DNA of 64,000 bases from Lachnospiraceae bacterium (GTDB lineage: Bacteria > Bacillota > Clostridia > Lachnospirales > Lachnospiraceae), in assembly GCA_017521605.1 (NCBI GenBank), contig JAFXCD010000009.1, positions 173,649-237,648 on the forward strand. Reading direction: 5' to 3'. Of the stretch, positions 1 through 8,622 are shown piece by piece (positions within the stretch are counted from its first letter, which is position 1; every line of letters starts with the position of its first letter). Position numbers and translations under genes: made by a program. The notes under the pieces were generated by a model. That model saw only the letters and a program-made list of their open reading frames with translations. It ran no database searches and was not told the DNA's origin.

Positions 1-2
1 AT

Positions 3-176
3 AAGGATCTGAAAATGCAGTTGGGGGATTGCTACCGGTTCTATTTCAAAGCTGATCCCGGTAACCATAAGGAAAAACAACTTCATACAGATAATCAGCT
101 CATTTCAAACAGTCTGCTTGGAATGGAATCCATTAATGAAACCGAACTTAGTACCAATTCTACTATTCAATCATAA
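3..176 (+). CDS. C-terminal end of an unknown protein (cut by window edge)
   Basis: An open frame enters from the left edge and stops with TAA at 174-176, giving 58 residues that begin KDLKMQLGDCYRFYFK and end in a polar Ser/Thr/Asn-rich tail. I do not recognise the family. It runs in the same direction as the ssb operon and stops about 30 bases before that operon's promoter, so it is probably the last gene of an upstream transcription unit of the same element. Confidence 0.5.
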   Translation, partial: KDLKMQLGDCYRFYFKADPGNHKEKQLHTDNQLISNSLLGMESINETELSTNSTIQS

Positions 177-203
177 ATAACACTATATATTGTGTTTAAT
201 CAT

Positions 204-232
204 TTGACATATTCTATATTTTGTGTTAATAT
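204..232 (+). promoter_or_regulatory. Sigma-A promoter of the plus-strand backbone operon
   Basis: Perfect TTGACA at 204-209, a 17-base spacer and TAATAT at 227-232. The motif TTGTGTTAAT overlaps the -10, and a related TTGTGTTTAAT lies just upstream at about 190-200, so a repressor could bind here. The minus-strand promoter at 46,102-46,131 has the same -35, the same -10 and the same bases around the -10. Confidence 0.85.
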
Positions 233-238
233 GCTTAT

Positions 239-400
239 GTAATTGATTTTTGTGCTATCCTTTAAAGGACATACCTACGTATGACGCACACGTTGTTTAT
301 GATTGAAATTAGTGTCAGAGAAATAACCATTTATAAAAATGGCAGTCTTTTGGCACTTTTTTTGATACAAAAAAATATTTCACACAGAAGGGAGAAATGA
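239..400 (+). ncRNA. Conserved structured leader upstream of the ssb-like gene
   Basis: About 160 nt of untranslated leader between the promoter and the first gene. It starts with TGTAATTGATTTTT, shared with the minus-strand leader near 46.09 kb, contains small hairpins (TCCTTTAAAGGA; CATAC-CTAC-GTATG), then the shared block CGTTGTTTATGATTG, then an intrinsic terminator. The two copies differ in the middle but agree at both ends, as expected for a functional regulatory RNA. No riboswitch class is recognised. Confidence 0.6.
311..364 (+). terminator. Leader terminator (attenuator) of the plus-strand operon
   Basis: The stem AGTGTCA / TGGCACT (one G-U pair) encloses an inner CCATTT/AAATGG hairpin and is followed by seven or more T. 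It lies between the promoter and the first gene, so it must be read through for expression. A near-copy occurs at 45,913-45,963 on the other strand. Confidence 0.75.
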
Positions 401-826
401 ATGATGAACGATCCAGTAACAATTATTGCAACAGGAAGAGTTACACAGGACCTGGAACTGAAGACAAGTCAGAACGGTAAGAATACCAAATACGTCCAGT
501 TCGGTTTTGCTGTAAACAAGGGGTATGGGGAAAACACTCATCCCAACTTCTACAGCTGTGTCACCTATGGTGAGAATGCACAACGAATGATTGATGCAAA
601 GGTCAAGAAAGGCAGCTTAATCCAGATTATCGGAGACCAGGAAATAGTTGGGTTCACCCGCAAGGATAATTCGAGTGGTCTGATGGCAAAAATCCAGTTA
701 CTTTCATGGAATTATGCACCAACCAACCGCCCGAAAGAATCTAATGCAGATGAGGACAACCTACCTGCAGATGATGGGTTCATGGCTATCGAAGACTGTG
801 GACAAGAAGGATTACCATTTAACTGA
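401..826 (+). CDS. ssb: Single-stranded DNA-binding protein-like (SSB)
   Basis: A 141-residue protein with an N-terminal OB-fold of SSB type (about residues 4-106: TGRVTQDLELKTS, then VQFGFAVNKGY and FYSCVTYGENA) and an acidic tail ending GLPFN. That ending resembles the DDDIPF tip by which SSBs recruit replication and repair enzymes. GGAG at 391-394 fits a start at 401 or the next ATG at 404. It is the first gene of the plus-strand backbone operon, and the element's RecD2, exonuclease, annealing protein and primase are likely partners. It is shorter and more divergent than housekeeping SSB, as usual for plasmid copies. Confidence 0.8.
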   Translation: MMNDPVTIIATGRVTQDLELKTSQNGKNTKYVQFGFAVNKGYGENTHPNFYSCVTYGENAQRMIDAKVKKGSLIQIIGDQEIVGFTRKDNSSGLMAKIQLLSWNYAPTNRPKESNADEDNLPADDGFMAIEDCGQEGLPFN

Positions 827-850
827 TGTACCATCAGTACAATGGCATAA

Positions 851-901
851 GAGGAATTGCAACTCGGAGTAATACACTTCGACTGTAATTCCTCTTTTTT
901 T
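851..901 (+). terminator. Intrinsic terminator between ssb and the next gene
   Basis: GAGGAATT pairs with AATTCCTC and is followed by seven T. It lies 25 bases before the next start codon and no promoter is evident after it, so it probably lowers rather than ends transcription of the downstream genes, or is overridden by antitermination. Confidence 0.75.
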
Positions 902-926
902 ATTTCAAAAGAAAGGACAAAAGAAG

Positions 927-1769
927 ATGAAAAAGAACATATTTACCTCAAGTATCAGAATTTTAATTGTAACCTTATTAGTGCTGGCAGTATATATGCC
1001 CAAAAAGTATTCAGAAACAGCAATGATGATTGCTATGGCTGTATGGCTTCTCATTGTGGGAGGCTCTTTTATCTTAAAGCAGTTCAAAAAGCGTAAAGGT
1101 AAAAAGAAAACCATCCAGCTTATCAAAGTCAACAGGTCTACACCTTTACCAAGTGCTGAACCTGCACCGGTAATTACTCCAAAAGCATCTGTATCACCGG
1201 AGTTTGAACAGGATCAGGAATTAATGATGCAGCACATCTCGCTTCGCATTGCAGAGAAATTGAAATCAGCCTATCCGCAATCCACCTGGCAATGGATAAA
1301 TAAGCCATCCATTCACGATTTACTTAATGGCACAACAGCCAGAATTAAAGTGGATGGAATGGATAAATTTACCCATGCCGACATTACCTTTGACCGTTTT
1401 GGACGTATTCATGTCACACCTATGGAAATCGGTCTTTTCGGTGCAGCTACTTCCGATACGGATAACGGCGAAACTGAAGATACTCCGAAAGAACCACCGG
1501 TAGTTGATGTGAAAGCCTGGTATGAACTGATTGGCCAGACCGTTCTGGAAACTCAGATTACCAACTTAAACGCCAACGGTCACAGCAAGCTTACCATCAA
1601 GGAAAACGGTGATATCGTGATTAACCGTCAGAAGAAGGAAGTACTGGTAACCACACTGGATGCATTCCCTGCTAAGAACTACTGGGAAGACCTTGTTAAG
1701 TTACTGGAAGAGAATGAGTTGAATGCCAAGATAGCGGGCAATAGTCTGCAGGTATCCTGGATCATGTAA
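927..1769 (+). CDS. Element backbone membrane protein of unknown function
   Basis: A 280-residue protein. Two hydrophobic segments at the N-terminus (about residues 9-24 and 32-51) are followed by a basic stretch (KKRKGKKK) and a soluble C-terminal part with an acidic Thr/Glu linker around residue 180. The soluble part probably faces the cytoplasm because the basic cluster follows the second segment. I do not recognise the family. GAAAGGACAAAAGAAG precedes the ATG. It sits directly before the MoxR-type ATPase (gap 15 bases), so it may be a membrane partner of the ATPase/VWA pair. Confidence 0.7.
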   Translation: MKKNIFTSSIRILIVTLLVLAVYMPKKYSETAMMIAMAVWLLIVGGSFILKQFKKRKGKKKTIQLIKVNRSTPLPSAEPAPVITPKASVSPEFEQDQELMMQHISLRIAEKLKSAYPQSTWQWINKPSIHDLLNGTTARIKVDGMDKFTHADITFDRFGRIHVTPMEIGLFGAATSDTDNGETEDTPKEPPVVDVKAWYELIGQTVLETQITNLNANGHSKLTIKENGDIVINRQKKEVLVTTLDAFPAKNYWEDLVKLLEENELNAKIAGNSLQVSWIM

Positions 1770-1784
1770 GGAAGGGGTGAGCAT

Positions 1785-3575
1785 ATGGCTAAGGTACAAT
1801 TATTTGCAAACTGGACATGGAAAATGAGCTTACCTGCACCCTTCGATACGGTTGCAGATGTCGTAAGCAAAACATTCTATTCCAAATACTGCACGGTAGT
1901 AACAAAGAAAGCCACTCTGCACTCTCCCATTTTGAGTGCTGTACTTGCTTATCTGGATATGGATACTTCATTTAATCCTGCTTCCACCTCAGAGTGTGCC
2001 ATTGGTACCCAGGGGGATAAGATCATTTCAGAATATCAAAGCAGGACCACTGAGATTCATGCAGTTGTCTTCAACAAAAAGAATGGCAAGTTTAATGTGG
2101 GACGTTATGCTGATGCAACCTCCTCCCCCAAGGTCTATTCCCTAAAGGATGGAGGAAATACCGGAACAGCACTATTCTTCACGCTTATGCCGGAAGCATT
2201 ACAGGATGATGAGTTCAAGGAATACTATGACATTCTTGGCAAATGCAAAAATGATGGTTTTACGGATATGGATGAAGCCCAAAAAGCTGCCTTCATCCTG
2301 TGTGATAACTTATATCGCCGCATTGAAGGTGCCGGTACATTACCAACTGCAGGTATTCACTTAAATATCCCTTCCACCGGTAACATCGCTCCCCTGACTC
2401 CCATGAACCTCAATAAGAAAGCATATTCCCCAAGTAGTGTACTATATGGTAACTTTACTATCCTTACCGGTACACCAGCTTCATCAGGAACAACTCTCAC
2501 AACGGATAAGAACGACTTTATCAATCATTTTCCACTTTCGGAAAGAAACCTTTCCCCACAAGAACAATTACTGATACCACGAATTGAAGACTGGTACGTC
2601 ATTCCACCGGAAGTAGTAACCATCTGTAAACACGCATATCAGACCACCAACAGTGTGCAGCCTATGCGTAACTTTATGATGCGTGGGCCTGCCGGTACCG
2701 GAAAAACAGAAGGTGCAAAGGCGATTGCTGCAGGTCTGGGTATTCCTTACCTTTATTACACCTGCTCTGCCAATACTGAGATCTACGATTTTCTTGGACA
2801 GATGCTTCCTGAAACAGATGAGAAGAACAATTCCTTTAAGGAATATCCGTCTCTTATGGACATTCAGATGGATCCGCCGACCGCTTACAAGAAGCTGACC
2901 GGAATCTATGATGAAGCCATTACTGATGCGGAAGTTTACAGCAAACTGTTAGAAGTCATGGAACAGGATGCCAAAGCACTTGCTGCCGAAAATGCTACCG
3001 GACAGAGATTCCGTTACGTGGAAACACCATTAATCACTGCAATCCGCAATGGTTATCTGATTGAGATTCAGGAACCTACTGTAATTGCAAATCCCGGTGT
3101 CTTAGTAGGATTAAATGCATTGCTTGACCGCTGTGCAAGTATCACACTTACCACCGGAGAGGTAATTAAGCGTCATCCGGATACCGTCGTGGTTATCACA
3201 ACCAACAATAACTATGCAGGGTGCCGTGACATGAATCAGTCTGTTATCTCCAGAATGAATCTGATTATGGATGTTGAAGCTCCTGATGTGGATACTCTGG
3301 CAGAACGAACCATGAAGGTTACCGGCTGCACAGATAAAACCATTGTTACTGACATGGCAGTATCTATTCAGGAAATCAGTGAACGGTGTAAGGAAACAAT
3401 GATTAATGACGGTAGCTGCGGGGTGCGTGAACTTATCAGCTGGGTGCAGTCCTACATGGTCTGTGGGGATGTACTGGAAGCTGCCAAGTACACTGTCTTA
3501 TCCTCAGTATCCAGTGATCCTGAGAACCGTGCGGATATCCAATCCTCTTGCCTGGAGCAACGCTTTGCCGCATAA
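1785..3575 (+). CDS. MoxR-type AAA+ ATPase
   Basis: A 596-residue protein. The N-terminal ~270 residues are unrecognised. A AAA+ module follows, with Walker A GPAGTGKT at about 302-309, a Walker B-like GYLIEIQEP and sensor-1 TTNNNY near 473, then VISRMN as arginine-finger region. MoxR/RavA-type ATPases act with VWA proteins as chaperone-like remodelling machines, and here the VWA partner follows two genes later (3850). The ATPase is larger than a minimal MoxR because of its N-terminal extension, which may select the substrate. The actual target in this element is unknown. Confidence 0.8.
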   Translation: MAKVQLFANWTWKMSLPAPFDTVADVVSKTFYSKYCTVVTKKATLHSPILSAVLAYLDMDTSFNPASTSECAIGTQGDKIISEYQSRTTEIHAVVFNKKNGKFNVGRYADATSSPKVYSLKDGGNTGTALFFTLMPEALQDDEFKEYYDILGKCKNDGFTDMDEAQKAAFILCDNLYRRIEGAGTLPTAGIHLNIPSTGNIAPLTPMNLNKKAYSPSSVLYGNFTILTGTPASSGTTLTTDKNDFINHFPLSERNLSPQEQLLIPRIEDWYVIPPEVVTICKHAYQTTNSVQPMRNFMMRGPAGTGKTEGAKAIAAGLGIPYLYYTCSANTEIYDFLGQMLPETDEKNNSFKEYPSLMDIQMDPPTAYKKLTGIYDEAITDAEVYSKLLEVMEQDAKALAAENATGQRFRYVETPLITAIRNGYLIEIQEPTVIANPGVLVGLNALLDRCASITLTTGEVIKRHPDTVVVITTNNNYAGCRDMNQSVISRMNLIMDVEAPDVDTLAERTMKVTGCTDKTIVTDMAVSIQEISERCKETMINDGSCGVRELISWVQSYMVCGDVLEAAKYTVLSSVSSDPENRADIQSSCLEQRFAA

Positions 3576-3586
3576 GGAGGTGTCCT

Positions 3587-3853
3587 ATGGTAACCGTTAA
3601 TGAAGACTACCTGAAACAAAATCTCGCAAGAAATATGCGTTTTTTACGAATGAGTAATTCACCACGCATATCTCAGACAATGCTTGCAAATAAACTGGGC
3701 ACCACTCAGGCAAGTATTTCTCTGTATGAAACTGCAATGCTTCTACCACCGGCACATATTCTCGTAGCCATGGCAGAGTGTTTTGGTTTTACCACAGACG
3801 AACTCTTGTCAGATAGCCTCCCAGATAAGAAAGGAATGAAGAAAAACGAATGA
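3587..3853 (+). CDS. XRE-family helix-turn-helix regulator
   Basis: An 88-residue Cro/CI-type protein: NLARNMRFLRMSN, then the helix-turn-helix SQTMLANKLGTTQASISLYE and a typical C-terminal FGFTTDELL. The start at 3587 is set by AAGGAGG seven bases upstream; a longer in-frame extension would overlap the ATPase gene and lacks a site. Its stop overlaps the next start (ATGA), so it is translationally coupled to the VWA gene. A regulator embedded between ATPase and VWA partner is unusual and may act on the operon promoter. Confidence 0.85.
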   Translation: MVTVNEDYLKQNLARNMRFLRMSNSPRISQTMLANKLGTTQASISLYETAMLLPPAHILVAMAECFGFTTDELLSDSLPDKKGMKKNE

Positions 3854-5928
3854 GAACATCACATTTAGCAATCAGACGAATGATTGCAAACAAGAAAAGC
3901 AAGCTGACAGATGAGCAGATTTTTTCCTCCCATCAGTATGCTGCATATCTTACAGATATTGCAGAGGGAGTAACGAAACGCTATGGCCGTTCCAGTAAGG
4001 TAAAAACTTACTGGGACATTTCGCCACAGGCTGACATTGCCCATACAGACAACCGCATTGTGGTACTGAATGCCGGTAACTATCTTACCAGAAGTTTTCC
4101 CACCAGAGAACTTATGGCAGATAGTCTTCTTGGTATTGTTGGACACGAATGCGGTCATATCCTTTTTTCCGACTTTACCATGCTCGGCACCTATCATCAG
4201 ACACTTTTAGGTGGACGCTTTTATCCAAAGGAACCTGCAGACTTATCTCCCAAACAGGAAAGAACCCTGAAGGAAATCCTTGAACGCTTTGAAGATAAGG
4301 ACGAAGCCGTTATCTCTGCGGTAGCACAGGTGACGCATACGCTGGTAAACATTATGGAAGATGTCTATATTGAAGGGCGTATGTGCGATGCCTTTCCCGG
4401 CGGAATCAAAACTGGTATCCTGCTTAACAACATGCGCTTTGCAGATGAAATGGATACCATCCGGCAGGAAATCGACAAATCACACCATGAAGTATTTATC
4501 ATTATCAATCTGTTAATCCAATATGCCAAAGCCGGCGACTTGAACAACCTGGATGGTTATAAGGGCCCTTATCTCGACGCAGTTTATGACTGTATCCCCT
4601 ACATAGATGAAGGTGCCTATGATGATGACTCCAGAGTACGCTTCGATGCCGCCAACAAGATTCTGCTTCTTCTATGGCCTTTTATGAAAAGCTTTATTGA
4701 TAAGGTTCGTGAAGACATCAAGAATGGGACCAATCATGCGGCAGAGGATCTAATCGATCAGGTTGCACCTACAACTCCTCTCCCCGGCGGAAAAGGAAAA
4801 CCGGCCCCCAAGGCTGGCAAATCCAAACACTCCCGTGAAGATGATGACGAGGACCTTGAAAAGCTTCAGCAGGTCTTAGACTACGAAAGCGGCAGAATGG
4901 AACTGGAAAAGACGGATGATATTGATGAAGATGGTGATGGCGGAATAACCAAAAACTCCGACTTTGCCGGAAGCGGATATGTATCTCAGGCAGCTGCGGA
5001 TATGGAACGTATTATGACGCAGCTTGCTGAAGATGCCGCTTACGAACAATATGAGGAAGAACTTGCTGCAGAGTTACAACAGGAAGCTGACAAAATCCGT
5101 TACGGAAACGCACACCGTGGAATGCATGTTAATATACACCGTATGTCCTATGTGGACCCTGCATATATGGAAGCCTATCAAAAGATAGCTCCTCCACTTC
5201 TGTTAATTTCCAAACGGCTTCAGAAGCAGATTTCCCAGTTACTCAAAGATTACAAAGAAGGCGGAAAGTTAGATAACCTTCCTATGGGTAAGCGTCTTAA
5301 TGTACGTAATGCCTTTCGTAATGATGGGAAGGTTTTTTACAAGCTGAAGCTACCCAATGAAAGAACTGATATTGCCATCGCAGTGCTTAATGATGAAAGC
5401 GGTTCTATGAGCAGTCATGACAGAATCACCTATGCCCGCTCTGCATCCATCATTCTCCATGATTTCTGCAAGGGACTTGATATTCCCATTGCAATCTATG
5501 GTCATACCGAGTTTGATGATGTGGAACTCTATGCCTATGCGGAATTTGACTCCATTGATAACAAGGATCAGTACCGCATGATGGATATGAGTGCCCGCAG
5601 CGGCAACAGGGACGGTGCAGCTTTACGTTATGTGGCTGAACGACTGATGAGTCGTCCGGAAAGCATTAAGCTTCTGATTATTATCTCGGATGGACAACCT
5701 GCAGGTAGCGGTTATTATGGAACAGCTGCCGAAGCAGACCTTCGTGGTATTAAGAAGGAGTATTCTGCCAAGGGGATTCAGCTGTTTGCAGCCGCCATTG
5801 GTAGTGATAAGCCTAACATCCAGCGTATCTACGGAGATGGCTTTCTGGATATTACCAATCTGGAAAAGCTTCCTATGAACCTGGGCAAGCTTATCATCCA
5901 GCAAGTAAAAAACAAATATGTAGCATAA
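3850..5928 (+). CDS. VWA-domain protein with N-terminal HExxH motif (CobT-like)
   Basis: A 692-residue protein. The N-terminal domain carries HECGH at residues 99-103, the zinc-metalloprotease HExxH signature; whether it is catalytic cannot be judged. A long acidic, low-complexity middle (about 300-385) follows. The C-terminal VWA domain has the MIDAS motif DESGSMS near 516 and a later SDGQPAGSG. The arrangement recalls CobT/RavA-partner VWA proteins that work with MoxR-type ATPases such as the one at 1785. The operon probably encodes an ATP-driven remodelling complex. No signal peptide is seen, so it is likely cytoplasmic. Confidence 0.8.
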   Translation: MRTSHLAIRRMIANKKSKLTDEQIFSSHQYAAYLTDIAEGVTKRYGRSSKVKTYWDISPQADIAHTDNRIVVLNAGNYLTRSFPTRELMADSLLGIVGHECGHILFSDFTMLGTYHQTLLGGRFYPKEPADLSPKQERTLKEILERFEDKDEAVISAVAQVTHTLVNIMEDVYIEGRMCDAFPGGIKTGILLNNMRFADEMDTIRQEIDKSHHEVFIIINLLIQYAKAGDLNNLDGYKGPYLDAVYDCIPYIDEGAYDDDSRVRFDAANKILLLLWPFMKSFIDKVREDIKNGTNHAAEDLIDQVAPTTPLPGGKGKPAPKAGKSKHSREDDDEDLEKLQQVLDYESGRMELEKTDDIDEDGDGGITKNSDFAGSGYVSQAAADMERIMTQLAEDAAYEQYEEELAAELQQEADKIRYGNAHRGMHVNIHRMSYVDPAYMEAYQKIAPPLLLISKRLQKQISQLLKDYKEGGKLDNLPMGKRLNVRNAFRNDGKVFYKLKLPNERTDIAIAVLNDESGSMSSHDRITYARSASIILHDFCKGLDIPIAIYGHTEFDDVELYAYAEFDSIDNKDQYRMMDMSARSGNRDGAALRYVAERLMSRPESIKLLIIISDGQPAGSGYYGTAAEADLRGIKKEYSAKGIQLFAAAIGSDKPNIQRIYGDGFLDITNLEKLPMNLGKLIIQQVKNKYVA

Positions 5929-5947
5929 AAGAAAGAAGGGACAATAC

Positions 5948-6598
5948 ATGAGTGAAGAATATATCTCAAATCAGATAGCAGTATACAAAAACAGTAAAAC
6001 TCTGGTGGAATTTCAGGACAAGCTGAAGGTCGCCAGTCTGGAATACTATGCACACATCCACGCAGATGGGGAACCTACCGATAATGGTCCTAAGAAACAC
6101 TCCTTAATCGGAATCCTGATGAAAGACTATTCCAATGGCACCGGAGAAAAGGCAGTCACAGTTACCGCCAATATCTCTCCGGAAGAGGCGAAATTTATCT
6201 TATCCCGCCTTACAGCCGGATTTCAGGAATACAGTTATGCGCAGGAAAAGATTTTCGGGGAACAGGATGCCAAGGGGTATGCCAAAGTATCCAAAGTGCG
6301 TATTATACGTGCCACAAAGGATGCTAAAGGTGCTCCACGTAATCTTCCCTGGTACATTGAAGTGGAAAACGGCAAAGGCATTCCTTTGAAAAATGCTTCC
6401 GGCGGTACTTACATGAAGCCCAAGTCCTTTATTAGTGAAGGTAAGGTTTACGCCAACTTAAGTGACCTTGATTTATTCAAACTCTTAAGCCGCGTATCCT
6501 CCTATATTGATTCCTGGGAGAAAGCTATCGCACCGCCACTTATTAAGCAGGCCAAGAATACTCTTGCCAACCGTCAGAGTTCCAGAAACGCTGCATAA
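5948..6598 (+). CDS. Element backbone protein of unknown function
   Basis: A 216-residue, soluble, mixed-charge protein without recognisable motif, signal peptide or membrane segment. It starts 19 bases after the VWA gene with AGAAGGGAC as ribosome binding site, and its GC content and codon use match the flanking backbone genes. A terminator-like hairpin follows directly. Confidence 0.7.
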   Translation: MSEEYISNQIAVYKNSKTLVEFQDKLKVASLEYYAHIHADGEPTDNGPKKHSLIGILMKDYSNGTGEKAVTVTANISPEEAKFILSRLTAGFQEYSYAQEKIFGEQDAKGYAKVSKVRIIRATKDAKGAPRNLPWYIEVENGKGIPLKNASGGTYMKPKSFISEGKVYANLSDLDLFKLLSRVSSYIDSWEKAIAPPLIKQAKNTLANRQSSRNAA

Positions 6599-6616
6599 GA
6601 AATAATTATAGTTTAG

Positions 6617-6649
6617 GAAGGGAATGCCTTATGGTGTTCCCTTCTTTTT
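6617..6649 (+). terminator. Terminator-like hairpin just before an AAAGGAGG site
   Basis: GAAGGGAA pairs with the TTCCCTTC half of the repeat, followed by five T and then AAAGGAGG for the next gene. Placed inside the operon, it could set expression of the regulator gene or the downstream genes. Confidence 0.6.
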
Positions 6650-6663
6650 GAAAGGAGGCAAGA

Positions 6664-7191
6664 ATGAAGAATGATACCAGATATGGTCTTATCCGCCATG
6701 TGGATGAGTTAGGAAGAGTTGTAGTCCCGAAGGAAATCCGTAAACAACTGAACATCAGTGAAACGGATGCCGTGGAAATCAGTGTGTCCGGGAGAAGTAT
6801 TGTTATTAAGAAATACCAACCTCTTCAGACACTGGCATCCCTTTGTGCAGAGTATTTATCCGCACTGGCAAGAAGTAGCAATGTAGCGTGTGCTATCTGC
6901 AGTACAGAATATGTGCTGACCTCCAGAGGCATCAATCTTTCTACGGATATTCCTCTGTCTGAAAAGGTTATGGAACATATCCGATTACAGATACCCTACA
7001 GCTATGATGAGGATGAGGTTTTAAACCTGTTTGACCATCAGAACTTCCTTGTGGATTCCCTATATCCCATCGGAACCAGAGAAAAACCCTGTGGCGCAGT
7101 TATTTATCTGCATTATCGCAACACAACTTCAGTTGAACAAGGCTGTGCAAAACTGATTGCCGACATGCTTACAGAATTAACAAACAAATAA
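6664..7191 (+). CDS. AbrB/SpoVT-like transcription regulator
   Basis: A 175-residue protein. Residues 1-53 form an AbrB-type swapped-hairpin DNA-binding domain (RHVDELGRVVVPKEIRKQL). The rest resembles the GAF-like sensing domain of SpoVT, with CAICSTEYVLTSRG as its most typical stretch. SpoVT-type proteins are tetrameric transcription regulators. In this element it probably controls backbone or cargo promoters; its ligand is unknown. Good AAAGGAGG upstream. Confidence 0.85.
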   Translation: MKNDTRYGLIRHVDELGRVVVPKEIRKQLNISETDAVEISVSGRSIVIKKYQPLQTLASLCAEYLSALARSSNVACAICSTEYVLTSRGINLSTDIPLSEKVMEHIRLQIPYSYDEDEVLNLFDHQNFLVDSLYPIGTREKPCGAVIYLHYRNTTSVEQGCAKLIADMLTELTNK

Positions 7192-7202
7192 GGAGGTGCA
7201 CA

Positions 7203-8258
7203 ATGAATGAATCAGCAATAACACGGGCCGCTGCTCTTTTGGAAAGAGAGTTCGGACCGGACTGGCTTACCATAGCCCAACAACTGGGAACGGAAAATCT
7301 GAGGCAGCGTGTGGGAAAGGAACTGACTTCCTTTATGGCATTTCCGGACCGCGGTACCGGTGGTGATAACAAATGGCGGGGCAACTGCTCTCCGGAGGTT
7401 GTAACTGCGGTGTTACGTTATGTCCTGGATGCCAAGCGATACTATGGCAAGGATATTTCACAGTTTACCCTGCTTGATCCCATGTCCGGTTCCGGTACCA
7501 GCAAAGCTGCAGCGGATAAATTGGGAGTAAAGTCCATCCTGTATGACTTAAATCCTGCTCCTGCAGCCGGTATCGGTAACTGGAATGCTTTAAAGAATGA
7601 TGTGGAAGATTCCGCGGATCTGATTTTCTTTCATCCGCCCTATCACGACATTATTCACTATTCCGGGAATATGTGGGGCAAACCTCATCCCGATGATTTA
7701 AGCCGGTGTGAAAATTACAATGATTTCCTGGAGAAACTAAACCTGTGCATCCGTAAGTTCTACATGGCACTCAGAAAGGATGGTCGTCTGGCTGTTCTTG
7801 TGGGTGACATCCGCACGAAGGGACAGTTTTACTCCATACAACACGATATGATGCGAATGGGTGATTTCGAGTCTTTTCTGGTAAAAGGACAGTTTAACTG
7901 TGTGTCTGACTCCAGACGCTACGAGAAACCGTTTATCCCGATTGTTACAGAATATATGCTTCTCCTGCATAAAAAGGATTCTTTAATCATTCCTTTTCAT
8001 TTCTCGCAGGACAGCCGCTTTTCTGTGGCAGATACAGATATTTCGGCTCTTACCTGGCACCATCTGATTCGTATGACTCTTGAAAGTGCCGGTGGCAGAA
8101 TGACATTAGTTGAACTGTACGCCAAGCTTCAACATCATCCAAAAGCAAAGAAAAACGCTCACTACAAAGAACGCATCCGTGCAACCATCTATGAGCATCG
8201 GACGCAGTACATATCCTGTGGGGACGGCACGTACCGCCTCTCCTATCAGGTCGCATAA
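7203..8258 (+). CDS. Orphan DNA methyltransferase (N6-A or N4-C type)
   Basis: A 351-residue protein with the S-adenosylmethionine site DPMSGSGT at about 95-102 and the catalytic HPPY near 144-147. Motif I directly followed by motif IV is compatible with amino-methyltransferases. The C-terminal ~90 residues look like a small helical, possibly winged-helix DNA-binding part. No restriction endonuclease is nearby, so it probably protects or marks the element's DNA, or counters host restriction. AGGAGGTGC precedes the ATG; the gene follows the AbrB-like regulator by 11 bases. Confidence 0.8.
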   Translation: MNESAITRAAALLEREFGPDWLTIAQQLGTENLRQRVGKELTSFMAFPDRGTGGDNKWRGNCSPEVVTAVLRYVLDAKRYYGKDISQFTLLDPMSGSGTSKAAADKLGVKSILYDLNPAPAAGIGNWNALKNDVEDSADLIFFHPPYHDIIHYSGNMWGKPHPDDLSRCENYNDFLEKLNLCIRKFYMALRKDGRLAVLVGDIRTKGQFYSIQHDMMRMGDFESFLVKGQFNCVSDSRRYEKPFIPIVTEYMLLLHKKDSLIIPFHFSQDSRFSVADTDISALTWHHLIRMTLESAGGRMTLVELYAKLQHHPKAKKNAHYKERIRATIYEHRTQYISCGDGTYRLSYQVA

Positions 8259-8268
8259 GGAGGCTAAC

Positions 8269-8622
8269 ATGTTACCAATATTCAATAAGAAAGCAATGAT
8301 GGAAACCAGAGAACCCAAGCGTTCAATCTATGTAACAGCAACACTTGCTCACGTGCTTACTCCGGGTATGCCTGCAGTATATCTGTATCACGGAAATCTG
8401 ATACGTACCTCTGCAGTAGAAGCCATACTGGAAGCGGCACCAAATCACGTACGGTTTGAAACAAAGAACAGCATTTATACGCTGTCCTTCTACAACCAGC
8501 CTGATGAACAGCAAATAGCATTACAATTACCCAGGGACTGCCAACAAGGTAGTCCCTTATTGGAAGGAGGAATGTGTTATGGAATCTACTTTAAATCCGG
8601 AAGCTCTACGCTTAAGGGGTGA
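8269..8622 (+). CDS. Small backbone protein of unknown function
   Basis: A 117-residue protein starting at the ATG at 8269 behind AAGGAGG. No known domain. It is predicted mostly beta (YVTATLAHVLTPG; VYLYHGNLIRTSAVE). Its 3' end overlaps the next gene by 44 bases in another frame, and a perfect 10-bp hairpin lies in its last codons. Confidence 0.65.
   Translation: MLPIFNKKAMMETREPKRSIYVTATLAHVLTPGMPAVYLYHGNLIRTSAVEAILEAAPNHVRFETKNSIYTLSFYNQPDEQQIALQLPRDCQQGSPLLEGGMCYGIYFKSGSSTLKG
8533..8557 (+). promoter_or_regulatory. Perfect hairpin before the ribosome binding site of the next gene
   Basis: AGGGACTGCC and GGTAGTCCCT form a 10-bp stem around AACAA, ending eight bases before GGAAGGAGG. There is no T-run, so it is more likely an RNA stability or translation element than a terminator. 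Confidence 0.5.
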
